A DNA stretch of 64,000 nt from Hyphomicrobium sp. D-2 (GTDB lineage Bacteria > Pseudomonadota > Alphaproteobacteria > Rhizobiales > Hyphomicrobiaceae): contig NZ_JARXLA010000002.1 of the NCBI RefSeq assembly GCF_029872155.1, positions 62,001-126,000 of the forward strand. Reading direction: 5' to 3'. How positions within the stretch are numbered: position 1 is the stretch's first letter; every line of letters starts with the position of its first letter. The position numbers were made by a program, and so were the translations under genes. Under the pieces are notes generated by a model. It saw only the letters and a program-made list of their open reading frames with translations, did no database searches and was not told the DNA's origin. Shown piece by piece: positions 14,800 to 22,865 of this stretch.

Positions 14800-15530
14800 A
14801 CAGCGTGCTGGACGTGCCCACGCTTCAGGTCAATGTTGCGCGCAAGGTATTCCCCGCCGTTGCGGGCCGGGCGGCAAATCATGTGCTGGACGCAATCGCA
14901 TTCGATGTGGAAGCCGGATCGTTCGTCGCCATCACCGGGCCGTCTGGCGGTGGCAAGTCGACGCTGCTGAACATCATCGCGGGGCTCGATCGCGCGTTTG
15001 ATGGCGACATCCGTTTTTTCGATCCGAACCTCAACGTCGCGTTCGTGTTCCAGTCGCCGCGTTTGCTGCCGTGGCGGACGGTGCGCGAGAACATTGCGCT
15101 GGTGCTGCCGCCGAACGATCCGCGTCACGCCAACATCGATGAACTTTTAGGCCGTGTCGGGCTTGCGGATGCGGCGCACGCCTATCCGGAGATGATCTCG
15201 CTGGGCATGCAGCGCCGGGCTGCACTGGCGCGCGCGTTCATTCTTGAGCCCGACATCCTGCTGATGGATGAGCCGTTCGTTTCGCTCGATGACCCGACCG
15301 CGCAAGGCCTGCGCCAGTTGCTGATGGAGCTGTGGTCACGGCGGCCGACCACGGTTCTTTTCGTTACGCACGACCGTCAGGAGGCGGTGATGCTGGCCAG
15401 CCGGGTGATTTGCCTGGCGGGCACTCCGGCATCCGTGGTGCAGGATGAGGCGGTTGCGCTAGAAATCGGCGAGCGCGTTGATCGCGATAAGGTCCGCGCC
15501 GAGCAGAATCGCATTTTTGGCGTCGTCTGA
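14796..15530 (+). CDS. ABC transporter ATP-binding protein, taurine/nitrate type
   Basis: The 244-residue ATPase has Walker A GPSGGGKST, Walker B DILLMDEPFVSLD and the switch His in FVTHDRQEA. The signature loop reads ISLGMQRRAALARAF, with Leu in place of the first Gly of the usual LSGGMQ, a small departure that may still allow function. It belongs with the SsuB/TauB/NrtD group. It overlaps the permease gene by 4 bp (ATGA) and ends the three-gene operon 200 bases before mfnB. Confidence 0.9.
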   Translation: MNSVLDVPTLQVNVARKVFPAVAGRAANHVLDAIAFDVEAGSFVAITGPSGGGKSTLLNIIAGLDRAFDGDIRFFDPNLNVAFVFQSPRLLPWRTVRENIALVLPPNDPRHANIDELLGRVGLADAAHAYPEMISLGMQRRAALARAFILEPDILLMDEPFVSLDDPTAQGLRQLLMELWSRRPTTVLFVTHDRQEAVMLASRVICLAGTPASVVQDEAVALEIGERVDRDKVRAEQNRIFGVV

Positions 15531-15730
15531 AGTCAGGCATATGCTGCAATCGCCGTATTGGGTGGGCAAAATAGCGCCATGCGGCCATAGGCTTGGCTCC
15601 GCCGCCGCGATACTCTAGTTGTGTCTGCCGGCGGACCGGTCTAGTCCCGCACGACGAAGTGCGTCAGCGCGCGCCGCATGCGGCAAGGCGGACCGTTAAT
15701 CTCAACCGCAGATCAGGATACACGCGCCAG

Positions 15731-16486
15731 ATGGCAAGAATGCTTGCCAGCGTGACAGACGAGCATGAAGCACAGCTCGTGGTTTCGCTGGGTGCCGACA
15801 TCGTCGATGCAAAGGATCCGGGTGCAGGCGCGCTGGGTGCGCTTCCGTTCGCCCGCGTCGAGGCCATCCGGGCAGCGTTGCCCGCGCATGTCCCGGTTAG
15901 TGCGACGGTGGGCGATCCTTCGGCCGATGTTGAAGCAATCGCATCGGCTGCCATCCGCATGGCCGATACCGGTATCGAGATCGTCAAGGTGGGGCTCAGT
16001 ATGCGCCATGCGCCGGAGGCCAATCTGGCGCGCCTGGGCACGCTGGATCTGGGTGGTGCGGGGCTTGTCGGCGTGCTGCTGGCCGACCATGGCGTCGATC
16101 CAGCGCTCATTGCCCATGCCGCCGCGGCCGGTTGCGCGGGCCTGATGCTGGACACGGCGGCCAAGGGGCAGGGCTCGCTCAGCGATATCGTGCCAGAGGA
16201 GCAACTGGCGGCATTTGTCGCGGCCGTGCAGGCGGCGGGCATGTTCGCCGGCCTGGCCGGATCGCTGCGCGTGAACCATGTTGCGCCGCTTATTGCGCTT
16301 GGCCCCGATGTTCTGGGCTTCCGCGGCGGGCTGTGCCGCGCGGGCGACCGCACCGGCGTGCTGGATGCCGAAGCAATCGCAGCGGTGCGCAAGGCCGTTT
16401 CTGTGTGCAGCGCAGCACGTGACGATGCTTGCCGTGTGCCAATGCCGGATGCTATGGCGCCCGCGCAAACGGAAGGCTTGATATGA
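15731..16486 (+). CDS. mfnB: (5-Formylfuran-3-yl)methyl phosphate synthase, methanofuran biosynthesis
   Basis: The 251-residue protein matches the MfnB family (formerly DUF556), a TIM-barrel enzyme that makes the furan phosphate precursor of methanofuran from two glyceraldehyde-3-phosphates. The family segment ADIVDAKDPGAGALGAL carries the Schiff-base-type Lys28. The start at 15731 has AGGA upstream; earlier in-frame codons show no similarity. The stop overlaps the next start by 4 bp, beginning a run of overlapping cofactor genes. The C-terminal part (from about residue 225) is looser. Confidence 0.9.
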   Translation: MARMLASVTDEHEAQLVVSLGADIVDAKDPGAGALGALPFARVEAIRAALPAHVPVSATVGDPSADVEAIASAAIRMADTGIEIVKVGLSMRHAPEANLARLGTLDLGGAGLVGVLLADHGVDPALIAHAAAAGCAGLMLDTAAKGQGSLSDIVPEEQLAAFVAAVQAAGMFAGLAGSLRVNHVAPLIALGPDVLGFRGGLCRAGDRTGVLDAEAIAAVRKAVSVCSAARDDACRVPMPDAMAPAQTEGLI

Positions 16487-16875
16487 GCGAGATGCAGAAC
16501 AAAGCGCAGGGCGAAGGCAGGATTTTGGACCGCATTTTCGTGCGCAATCTGGTGCTGCCTATCGCCATCGGCGTTTACGACGAAGAGCAGGGCATCACGC
16601 AGAAGGTCGGCTTCACCATCGAGGCCGAGGTTGCCGCTGGTGTTTCGCCCAAGGGCGACAACATCGAGGAAGTGCCCTCGTATGACGATCTCGCCAACGC
16701 GGTGAAGGGCATCGTCGCCGCCGGGCATATCAATCTCGTTGAGACGCTTGCCGCCCGCATCGCCGAGCGCTGTCTCGCCGATACGCGCATCGTTCGGGTG
16801 CTGGTGCGGATCGAAAAGCTGGAACGCGGACCCGATGCGGTTGGCGTCGAGATCGTCCGTTCCCGCCCAACGTGA
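16483..16875 (+). CDS. Dihydroneopterin aldolase-like (FolB family) protein
   Basis: The 130-residue protein has the FolB/FolX tunnel-fold pattern: LVLPIAIGVYDEEQGITQKVGF, SYDDLANAVKGIV, then INLVETLAARIAERCL with the family Glu, and RIEKLERGPDAVGVEI with a candidate catalytic Lys. FolB-type enzymes cleave or epimerise the dihydroneopterin side chain; here a role in H4MPT pterin synthesis (an MptD analogue) is more plausible than folate synthesis because it is sandwiched between mfnB and mfnE with 4-bp overlaps at both ends. The substrate remains to be shown. Confidence 0.85.
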   Translation: MSEMQNKAQGEGRILDRIFVRNLVLPIAIGVYDEEQGITQKVGFTIEAEVAAGVSPKGDNIEEVPSYDDLANAVKGIVAAGHINLVETLAARIAERCLADTRIVRVLVRIEKLERGPDAVGVEIVRSRPT

Positions 16876-17474
16876 GTTCGTCCGACGCAATCGTTGTCGT
16901 GAAACTCGGCGGCAGTCTCGCTGAGGACGACGGTCAGCGGCTTGCCATTGCATTGAGTGCGGTGACAGCGGCACAGCGCCCGTGCGTTGTTGTGCCCGGT
17001 GGCGGCACGTTCGCGGATGCGGTGCGCGCGGCATATCAACAGCACGGCATCTCTCAATCCACGGCGCATCGCATGGCGCTGCTGGCCATGCAGCAGACGG
17101 GCCTGTTGCTGGCCGATATGGCGCCCCGCTTGCAGCCAGCAGCGGACGTGGCCGAGATTGCGCAGGCGTTTGACGCCGATCGCGTCCCGGTCTGGATGCC
17201 CTATCGGCTTGCCGCTGACGATCCGCACATAACGCACGACTGGCGCACGACATCGGATGCCCTTGCTGCCCGCCTGGCTGAGCGGCTTGGCAATGCCGAA
17301 GTGGTGCTGGTCAAGTCGTGCGCCGTCGATCCTGATGCTGGCCCGCAGGCGCTGGCCGACGCTGGCATCGTCGATGCTGCTTTCCCGGAGATCGTCGCGC
17401 GCGCTGGCTTAAAGTGGCGGGTGCTGGGGGCGGGCGATGGCGATGTTCTGGCTACGCTGCTTCGAGATAGCTGA
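16872..17474 (+). CDS. mfnE: [5-(Aminomethyl)furan-3-yl]methyl phosphate kinase, methanofuran biosynthesis
   Basis: The 200-residue protein is an amino-acid-kinase fold enzyme: VVVKLGGSLAEDDGQ, VVVPGGGTFADAVR, an acidic switch region and VLVKSCAVDPD. It fits MfnE, which phosphorylates the aminomethylfuran phosphate to the diphosphate used for coupling with glutamyl-tyramine. The GTG start at 16872 overlaps the preceding stop by 4 bp (GTGA). It follows mfnB and a FolB-like gene, which supports the assignment. Confidence 0.88.
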   Translation: MSSSDAIVVVKLGGSLAEDDGQRLAIALSAVTAAQRPCVVVPGGGTFADAVRAAYQQHGISQSTAHRMALLAMQQTGLLLADMAPRLQPAADVAEIAQAFDADRVPVWMPYRLAADDPHITHDWRTTSDALAARLAERLGNAEVVLVKSCAVDPDAGPQALADAGIVDAAFPEIVARAGLKWRVLGAGDGDVLATLLRDS

Positions 17475-17550
17475 AATGTTTGCGTGCAGCCCGCGCCCAC
17501 GCTAAGCGCAGGATATAGAACACGCCGAACCGGAGCGATGGGAGCTGCTG

Positions 17551-18114
17551 ATGCCGCGCATCGTTGAAACAATCGTCACCACGCTTGATGCGGATGGAAC
17601 GCCCTATATCGCGCCCCTGGGCCTGATCGCCGACGGCGACAACTGGATCATCGCTCCGTTCCGCCCCTCGCGCACGCTGGCCAATCTGGAGCGCACGCCG
17701 TTCGCGGTTGCCAGCCACACGGACGATGTGCGCGTGTTTGCCGGCTGTGTCACCGGGCGCAAGAACTGGCCAACGGTGCCGGTGGAACACGTACCGGGGG
17801 CGCGCCTCGCGGATGCGGTTTCCCATTGGGAGATGGAAGTTGCCGACGTGCGCGAAGACGAGCAGCGGCCGCGCTTTTCCTGCCGCGTTGTGCACGCGCA
17901 GAGCCATCGGCCTTGGGAAGGTTTCAACCGCGCGCAGGCGTCGGTGCTGGAATGCGCGGTGCTGGTGACGCGCCTGAACATGCTGCCGCCGGAAAAGATC
18001 GAGAGCGAGCTCAAGTATCTCGACATCGCAATTTCAAAAACGGCCGGCCGGCGCGAAGAAGAAGCATGGGGCTGGCTGATGGAAAAGATCAACGCCTGGC
18101 GCGCCGGCCAATAG
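17551..18114 (+). CDS. DUF447 domain protein of C1-carrier (H4MPT) gene sets
   Basis: The 187-residue protein matches DUF447, a flavin-reductase-like split-barrel family seen in methanogens and H4MPT-using methylotrophs: VETIVTTLDADGTPYIAPLGL, then RTLANLERTPFAVASHTDDV and FSCRVVHAQSHRPWEGFNRAQASVLECAVLVTR. The family is associated with methanofuran or H4MPT synthesis but its reaction is not established. It starts 76 bases after mfnE with its own ribosome site (GATGGGAG), probably in the same transcript. Confidence 0.88.
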   Translation: MPRIVETIVTTLDADGTPYIAPLGLIADGDNWIIAPFRPSRTLANLERTPFAVASHTDDVRVFAGCVTGRKNWPTVPVEHVPGARLADAVSHWEMEVADVREDEQRPRFSCRVVHAQSHRPWEGFNRAQASVLECAVLVTRLNMLPPEKIESELKYLDIAISKTAGRREEEAWGWLMEKINAWRAGQ

Positions 18115-18217
18115 CGGTTCAGCGTGCGGTGGCTTGGCTGAGTGAACCATTGCCCGATGCCATGTTCTTGGGCTCGCCGGGTTCCTCAGCACCGCTGCAT
18201 TGAACCTCGGGCTGACG

Positions 18218-19237
18218 TCACGCCAGCAGCGCCACAGCGACGGCCGGAGCGCAGCGCGTCGCCCAATCACGGCAGCTTTCGTCGGCATTGGCAATATCGG
18301 CAAACGATAGATGCTGACGATTAAGCCGCTGCGCCAGCGCCGCGATCTCGAAGGCGCCAACACCGGCTGCAATGATCGCCGCATCGGCGGGCAGCTTCGA
18401 TGTTGCCAGCACGTGCTGAATGGCGTCGGCAATGTCGTCCATCTGTTGTGCAGCAATTTCAGCGGCCGACAGGCGCCAGATATCGGCTGAGAATTCTGCC
18501 GCATCACGGCCAAAGCAGCGTGCAAATCGCTCCAGGCTTTCGGGTTGGGATTTGCCGCGTCCATCAAGCGTCGGATGCTGGTCGACGTCATCGGGCAGCG
18601 TATCCAGAACGCGGCGGACGTCGGCCATGTTGGCAAAGTTGCCAGCGGCAAGGCGCTGGGTGATGCCGTCCAGTTGCGCCCGCTTGGCAGCGCAGGAAAC
18701 GTCTGTGCGCGTCGTACCGGAGTAGACAAGCTCACCGCTACGCAGGCGCTCACCATCGCTCAGACCGCGGGGCACAGGTATGCCGCCGACGACAGGAATG
18801 ATGTCGGTGGTTGTGGATCCCATGTCGACGATCAGCGCGTTCGCAACCTGTCGTCCGGCAAGCGCTGCGCTGGCGAGAAAATTGGTGGAAGCGACATCCA
18901 GCGGATGCGCGCGGGCCTGCTCCGGCGAACCCATACCGCGCGGGCCGATCCAGATCCGCAATGGTGCTTGAGCGGTGAGCCGCACCATCCGGTCGAGTAT
19001 CGCTGCAACGCCGGTCACGCGATCGGGGAAGGCTTCGCATAACTCGCCGGTCATGGTCAGAGCGTGTTGCTGTGCGCGCTCAGTCAGATCGCGTGCAGAT
19101 GCGAAGGCGTCGTCGAGAGCTGCCAGTCCTTGCCATAGCGGACACGGAATTTGCCGCACTGCAACAGTGCGTCCGTTTTCGGCCAGCGCCACTTTTAGGT
19201 GTGCGCCCCCAACATCGTATCCGGCAGTGATGGACAT
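18218..19237 (-). CDS. Hydantoinase/oxoprolinase-like protein, MfnF-like methanofuran coupling enzyme
   Basis: The 339-residue protein has the ASKHA fold: MSITAGYDVGGAHLKVAL at the N terminus and LIVDMGSTTTDIIPVVGG near residue 130, both typical of the COG1548 proteins that include MfnF. MfnF joins the aminomethylfuran diphosphate to glutamyl-tyramine, so it fits the surrounding mfnB and mfnE genes; the identity rests on family and context. The ATG at 19237 begins the conserved domain. It is divergent from the HisA-like gene, 70 bases away, and convergent with the DUF447 gene. Confidence 0.82.
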   Translation of the reverse strand: MSITAGYDVGGAHLKVALAENGRTVAVRQIPCPLWQGLAALDDAFASARDLTERAQQHALTMTGELCEAFPDRVTGVAAILDRMVRLTAQAPLRIWIGPRGMGSPEQARAHPLDVASTNFLASAALAGRQVANALIVDMGSTTTDIIPVVGGIPVPRGLSDGERLRSGELVYSGTTRTDVSCAAKRAQLDGITQRLAAGNFANMADVRRVLDTLPDDVDQHPTLDGRGKSQPESLERFARCFGRDAAEFSADIWRLSAAEIAAQQMDDIADAIQHVLATSKLPADAAIIAAGVGAFEIAALAQRLNRQHLSFADIANADESCRDWATRCAPAVAVALLA

Positions 19238-19307
19238 GGAATCTCCGCGCCTGCAAACTTCGTCGCGTCCGGGCCGTGTTGCACGGGTGGAGCGCGGAGG
19301 CAAGCAG

Positions 19308-20012
19308 ATGGACATCATACCGGTTCTCGATGTGCGCCACGGTACGGCAGTGGCGGCGGTAAAAGGCGACCGGGCCAACTATCGCCCACTCGAAACGCCC
19401 CTTGCCACCGGCAGCGATCCAGTCGCGGTGGCACGCGGATTTGCGCAGCTCTATCCGTTTCCGGGGCTCTATGTTGCCGACCTTGATGGCATCGAGGGCA
19501 GGGGCGGCAACACGCAGCTTGCCCGCCAGTTGCACGATGCGGTGCCATCAATGCGGGTGTGGCTGGATGAGGGCGCGCGCCCGGATGAAGCTGCACAGCG
19601 GGTTTCCGAAGGCCTGGTGATGCCGGTGATCGGCTCGGAAAGCCTCAGGGATGAAAGCGATATCAAGGCGCTGCAGGCTTTGCCCGCCGACGCATACGTG
19701 CTGTCGCTGGATTTCCGGGGCGAGACGTTCGAGGGGCCGCCGGAACTGCTGCTCAATGCGCATGTGTGGCCCAACAGCGTGATCGCGATGACGCTGGCGC
19801 GGGTAGGCTCCGGAGAAGGACCGGATATCGCGCGTCTCGTGGCCATCGTTACCCTTGCCGGGGACCGTCGCGTCTATGCCGCTGGCGGTGTACGCGACCG
19901 CTCTGATATCGATACCGCGCACCGCGCTGGCGCATCGGGTGTGCTGCTCGCAACCGCGTTGCACCGTGAAAGCATAAAGGCCGACGACCTCAGGGAGATC
20001 GCCGGCCTCTAA
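19308..20012 (+). CDS. HisA/HisF-family protein of methylotrophy cofactor clusters
   Basis: The 234-residue TIM-barrel protein starts MDIIPVLDVRHG (Asp8 in the HisA active-site position) and has LSLDFRGET with Asp135. It ends with the phosphate-binding motif YAAGGVRDRSDID and GASGVLLATALH. Genuine HisA would lie in a his operon; here it is with H4MPT/methanofuran genes, and such HisA-like proteins are known from methylotroph and methanogen C1 clusters with unknown substrate. The ATG at 19308 has GGAGG seven bases upstream. Confidence 0.85.
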   Translation: MDIIPVLDVRHGTAVAAVKGDRANYRPLETPLATGSDPVAVARGFAQLYPFPGLYVADLDGIEGRGGNTQLARQLHDAVPSMRVWLDEGARPDEAAQRVSEGLVMPVIGSESLRDESDIKALQALPADAYVLSLDFRGETFEGPPELLLNAHVWPNSVIAMTLARVGSGEGPDIARLVAIVTLAGDRRVYAAGGVRDRSDIDTAHRAGASGVLLATALHRESIKADDLREIAGL

Positions 20013-20026
20013 TGTCGTCATGCGAA

Positions 20027-20107
20027 GGGGAAGAGCAGAACGAGGGTGTTCCACCCATTCCTACCAGGGGGAAGAGCAGAACGTAACGGTGTCCTACCCG
20101 TTCCAAC
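20027..20107 (+). repeat. Two-unit, 41-bp tandem direct repeat downstream of the HisA-like gene
   Basis: The 16-base core GGGGAAGAGCAGAACG occurs at 20027-20042 and again at 20068-20083, a 41-base period. The rest of each unit is similar (a GGTGT-TCC run and a CCC-TTCC run). The first unit can form a GGGTG/CACCC stem with a 3-base loop, and the second an AACGG/CCGTT stem. No coding frame is supported. Confidence 0.7.
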
Positions 20108-20142
20108 GTCCAGAAAGCAGTCTACCCAATCGCTGCAGCAGG

Positions 20143-20160
20143 CCCGTCTTTAAAGGCGGG
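20143..20160. terminator. Bidirectional terminator between the HisA-like gene and fae
   Basis: CCCGTCTTT and AAAGGCGGG form an almost perfect 18-base palindrome (one G-T pair). On the plus strand TTGTCATT follows. It lies between the convergent HisA-like gene and fae (stop at 20190) and can serve both. Confidence 0.7.
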
Positions 20161-20189
20161 TTGTCATTCTGCTGTGGACGGTGTCCGCT

Positions 20190-20702
20190 TCAAGCCTTGG
20201 CGCCGAAGGGATGCTGTACCGAGTTGCGCTGAGCGGTTGCTTCAGCAGCGGTCGGCTTGCCTTCGACGGCGCGAGCGATCGCTTCCTTCGTGGCGCGGTA
20301 GTTGTAGTCCTGGATCTTGGCGTCGTCGGCGGCTTCCCAGTGAATGAACACGCCAACCGAGATGAACAGGTCATCAGCTTCAGCAGCCGGGATCACGCCT
20401 TCAGCAACCGAGTCCTGAACAGCCTTGGCAACGCCGTACTGAGCAGGGCCAAACATCTGAACGGCCTGGCGGGCGTCCTTGATGGTGACCTTGTTGTACA
20501 GGATCGTGTTCGGCTTGCAGGGCAGGTTCGGAGCGATAACGGCCAGAAGGGTGGTGAAACCATCCTTGTTGTTAGTCAGCGCGTTGCAGAATGCGGTCTC
20601 AGCGGCCGAGCCACGCGGACCAATCAGAAGGTCGATGTGCGCCACTTCATTGCCGTCGCCGACGAGCGACTCGCCGAGAAGTACCTTGTTGATCTTGGAC
20701 AT
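20190..20702 (-). CDS. fae: Formaldehyde-activating enzyme
   Basis: The 170-residue protein is a typical Fae: [20 protein letters not shown] with the general-acid His22, then [15 protein letters not shown] and [25 protein letters not shown]. It catalyses condensation of formaldehyde with H4MPT to methylene-H4MPT, feeding MtdB; it is abundant in the cytoplasm of methylotrophs. The ATG at 20702 has GGGAGAT upstream. It is followed by a hairpin terminator and preceded by 229 bases before the CitG-like gene, so it probably has its own promoter. No unusual residue was noticed. Confidence 0.98.
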   Translation of the reverse strand: MSKINKVLLGESLVGDGNEVAHIDLLIGPRGSAAETAFCNALTNNKDGFTTLLAVIAPNLPCKPNTILYNKVTIKDARQAVQMFGPAQYGVAKAVQDSVAEGVIPAAEADDLFISVGVFIHWEAADDAKIQDYNYRATKEAIARAVEGKPTAAEATAQRNSVQHPFGAKA

Positions 20703-20931
20703 TTCGGGGGATCTCCCAAGCTATAAACACAACGAGCGCCAATGCCACCCTGCCTGGGCTGGGTGCATCGGTTCTGCCCGATTCGAATAGCCATCCTTGT
20801 CTGCGTCCGGTGAACGTGTCCCCGAACCGGTTAGCTAGATAGCGGCGCGCCTTGTTTCGGCACGGGCACTAAATAGCCTGAGGCCTAGGCCGGACACAAG
20901 GGGGCTAAACACTTCCCACAGAGGTTAGCGC
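20703..20931. other. Leader and promoter region of fae
   Basis: These 229 bases separate fae from the upstream minus-strand gene cluster. No coding frame is supported. Because Fae is needed in large amount, a strong promoter is expected here; I could not identify sigma boxes with confidence. Confidence 0.4.
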
Positions 20932-21768
20932 TCAACTGAGAATAGCCGCGAACAAAGTTGCTACAACAAAATCTGCGGTGGTACCCGGATTAATATTGCG
21001 CTGCTTAAGGGAAGCGTCGAATTCTAGTAGTTTATCAAAGGCGTTAGCCTCGTTGGCCTGCTGCCAGACAGGCGCCATCGCGAGCGCTTCGAGGCGGATT
21101 GCCTCAGCGAGATTGACGTCATACTTGCGGGCAATATGGCTGTCGGGGAAGTAGCTCAGGAATGCCATATGCAGATTTGTGATGGCGAGTTGTGGATTTC
21201 CCGTCGCCTCGATGGCGTTTGCGAACACCGGCAGGCCAAAATCGAAGATCTCGCTGAAGCCGGAAACGTAAGCGCCGGCGATGCGATCGCGCTCGGCAGC
21301 CATCGCCATGGCATCGATCAGCCCGACGGTCGGTGATTCTGCCACGTCCTGCTCGGCCGCCGATCCCAGGCCGCCAGGATTGGCCAGACGGATGGCCTCG
21401 TAAACCGCGACGGTATCTTCGGCGTCGAGATCGACCAGCACGTCCTGCAGCCGCGCCTGCAGCGGTACGCTGTCATCGCGCTGCGCAGCGGCGGCGAGCG
21501 GTGCGCATAGCAGCAGGATGCCGAGATTGGTATTGCAGCCGGCAACCGCAAATGACGCCTGCATTGCCCGCAGAATGCGCACGCCGACCTTCTCGTCGGC
21601 GGCAGCAATGTGCGGTGCGGCAGCTTCGGCGCTGCGTTCGAAATGTGTGATGTCCATGCCGTGGCCGGGCGCATGGATGTGAACGTTGCCAGGCTTGAGC
21701 GCATTGAGTTCGGCACGGCAGGCCGCGATGAATGACGCGGCCAGTTCTGCTTCACTCACGCGGGGCAT
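20932..21768 (-). CDS. Triphosphoribosyl-dephospho-CoA synthase-like (CitG/MdcB family) protein
   Basis: The 278-residue protein matches the CitG-like family: ELNALKPGNVHIHAPGHGMD, an AGCNTNLGILLLCAPL segment and NPGGLGSAAEQDV. CitG makes the prosthetic-group precursor of citrate lyase from ATP and dephospho-CoA, but no citrate or malonate enzyme is present and such homologues recur in methylotroph H4MPT clusters. A role in building H4MPT or methanofuran is therefore inferred, perhaps a ribosyl or phosphoribosyl transfer. The start overlaps the end of the preceding ATP-grasp gene by 13 bp. Confidence 0.86.
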   Translation of the reverse strand: MPRVSEAELAASFIAACRAELNALKPGNVHIHAPGHGMDITHFERSAEAAAPHIAAADEKVGVRILRAMQASFAVAGCNTNLGILLLCAPLAAAAQRDDSVPLQARLQDVLVDLDAEDTVAVYEAIRLANPGGLGSAAEQDVAESPTVGLIDAMAMAAERDRIAGAYVSGFSEIFDFGLPVFANAIEATGNPQLAITNLHMAFLSYFPDSHIARKYDVNLAEAIRLEALAMAPVWQQANEANAFDKLLEFDASLKQRNINPGTTADFVVATLFAAILS

Positions 21769-22865
21769 GGCGTTGTTTTCTCCGGATCACGTTCAGCTGA
21801 AACGCCGGTTGTTGCGGCAGGCAAAGTGCCAGTAGGCGCGAAGCTACTGCTTGCGGCCAGCGGCAGTTCGGCGTGCGGACCGGAGGCAGCGGGATAGGCG
21901 GCGCGGGCGCCGTTCTGGCGATGCGCGATCACCGTGTGCAGGAAATCTTCCGCAATCACGGCTGCAATGTCGACATCAGTTACGGTCTGCAAACCACGCC
22001 ACGATGGATTGCTGTTGACCTCAAGCACCAACAGGCGCCCATCCGGAGCACGGATCAGATCTATGCCAGCATAATCGCCGCCAACCGCAGCCAGTGCACG
22101 CTGGGAGAGTTCCGCCATCTGCGCATCGGGTTCGTGCGCAACCGGTGCGCCGCCCAGATGCACGTTGGTGACCCAGGTATCTGCACGGCGCGCCATGGCC
22201 GCAACGACGCGGCGGCGGGTGACGATGACACGCCAGTCTTCAAACACCGAACCGCTCGGGCCGACGAAGTCCTGCAGGTAATACATGCTGTCGGCGGCGA
22301 CAGGATCGGGCAGTTCGGCAACGTCGTCGATGCGCAGCAGGCCTTTGCCCTGCGAACCGAACAGCGGCTTATAAATCAGCCCACGTCCTGCTTCCGCAAC
22401 GTAGGCATCGGCGGGCGGCTTGGTTTCCATCGTCCGTGTGCGCGGCGTCGGCACGCCAGCGCGATGCAGCAGAAACGTGGTGGCGGATTTGTCGACGCAG
22501 CGTTCAATCGCGCGCGCATCGTTCCATACCCGCACGCCGCACTCACGCAGCGCATGCAGGATGCCAAGGCGGAATGTGATCTGTTCCAGCGTGCCGGCGG
22601 AAATCGAGCGAACGAACACCGCATCGGGCAGTTCGCCATTGAAGCCGGGAATGTCGATGCCGCTGGCAATGCCGGTATCGAATGCGCAGCGCGGCAGCGA
22701 GGTGACGACAACGTCAGCGCCGTGCGCACGCAACGCACTGGCGAGCCGGCGCACATGCCAGTGGCCCGCTTCCTCTTCCAGAAAAACGGCAATGCGCAGG
22801 CCCTTGGAGCCTGCGCATTCGCCTGTTGTGATGACTTCGTTAGCGGAAGCTTTTGTCGACGACAT
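21756..22865 (-). CDS. RimK-type ATP-grasp ligase, H4MPT/methanofuran-associated
   Basis: The product of 369 residues is an ATP-grasp protein: IERCVDKSATTFLLHRAGVPTPRT, GLIYKPLFGSQGKGLLRI and DLIRAPDGRLLVLEVNSNPSWRG are the Lys, Gly-rich and metal-ligand segments. It resembles RimK and MptN, which add glutamate to H4SPT; in bacteria the homologue is part of the H4MPT cluster. The start at 22865 (MSSTKASANE) is supported only by position; a longer start at 22880 is possible. The start lies inside the end of mch (26-bp overlap), so expression is coupled. Residues after about 325 form a low-complexity tail. Confidence 0.85.
   Translation of the reverse strand: MSSTKASANEVITTGECAGSKGLRIAVFLEEEAGHWHVRRLASALRAHGADVVVTSLPRCAFDTGIASGIDIPGFNGELPDAVFVRSISAGTLEQITFRLGILHALRECGVRVWNDARAIERCVDKSATTFLLHRAGVPTPRTRTMETKPPADAYVAEAGRGLIYKPLFGSQGKGLLRIDDVAELPDPVAADSMYYLQDFVGPSGSVFEDWRVIVTRRRVVAAMARRADTWVTNVHLGGAPVAHEPDAQMAELSQRALAAVGGDYAGIDLIRAPDGRLLVLEVNSNPSWRGLQTVTDVDIAAVIAEDFLHTVIAHRQNGARAAYPAASGPHAELPLAASSSFAPTGTLPAATTGVSAERDPEKTTPCPA

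Noticed and set aside
15664-17253. A 529-codon minus-strand frame across mfnB, the folB-like gene and mfnE
   Set aside because: It spans three recognised genes on the opposite strand and shows no domain.
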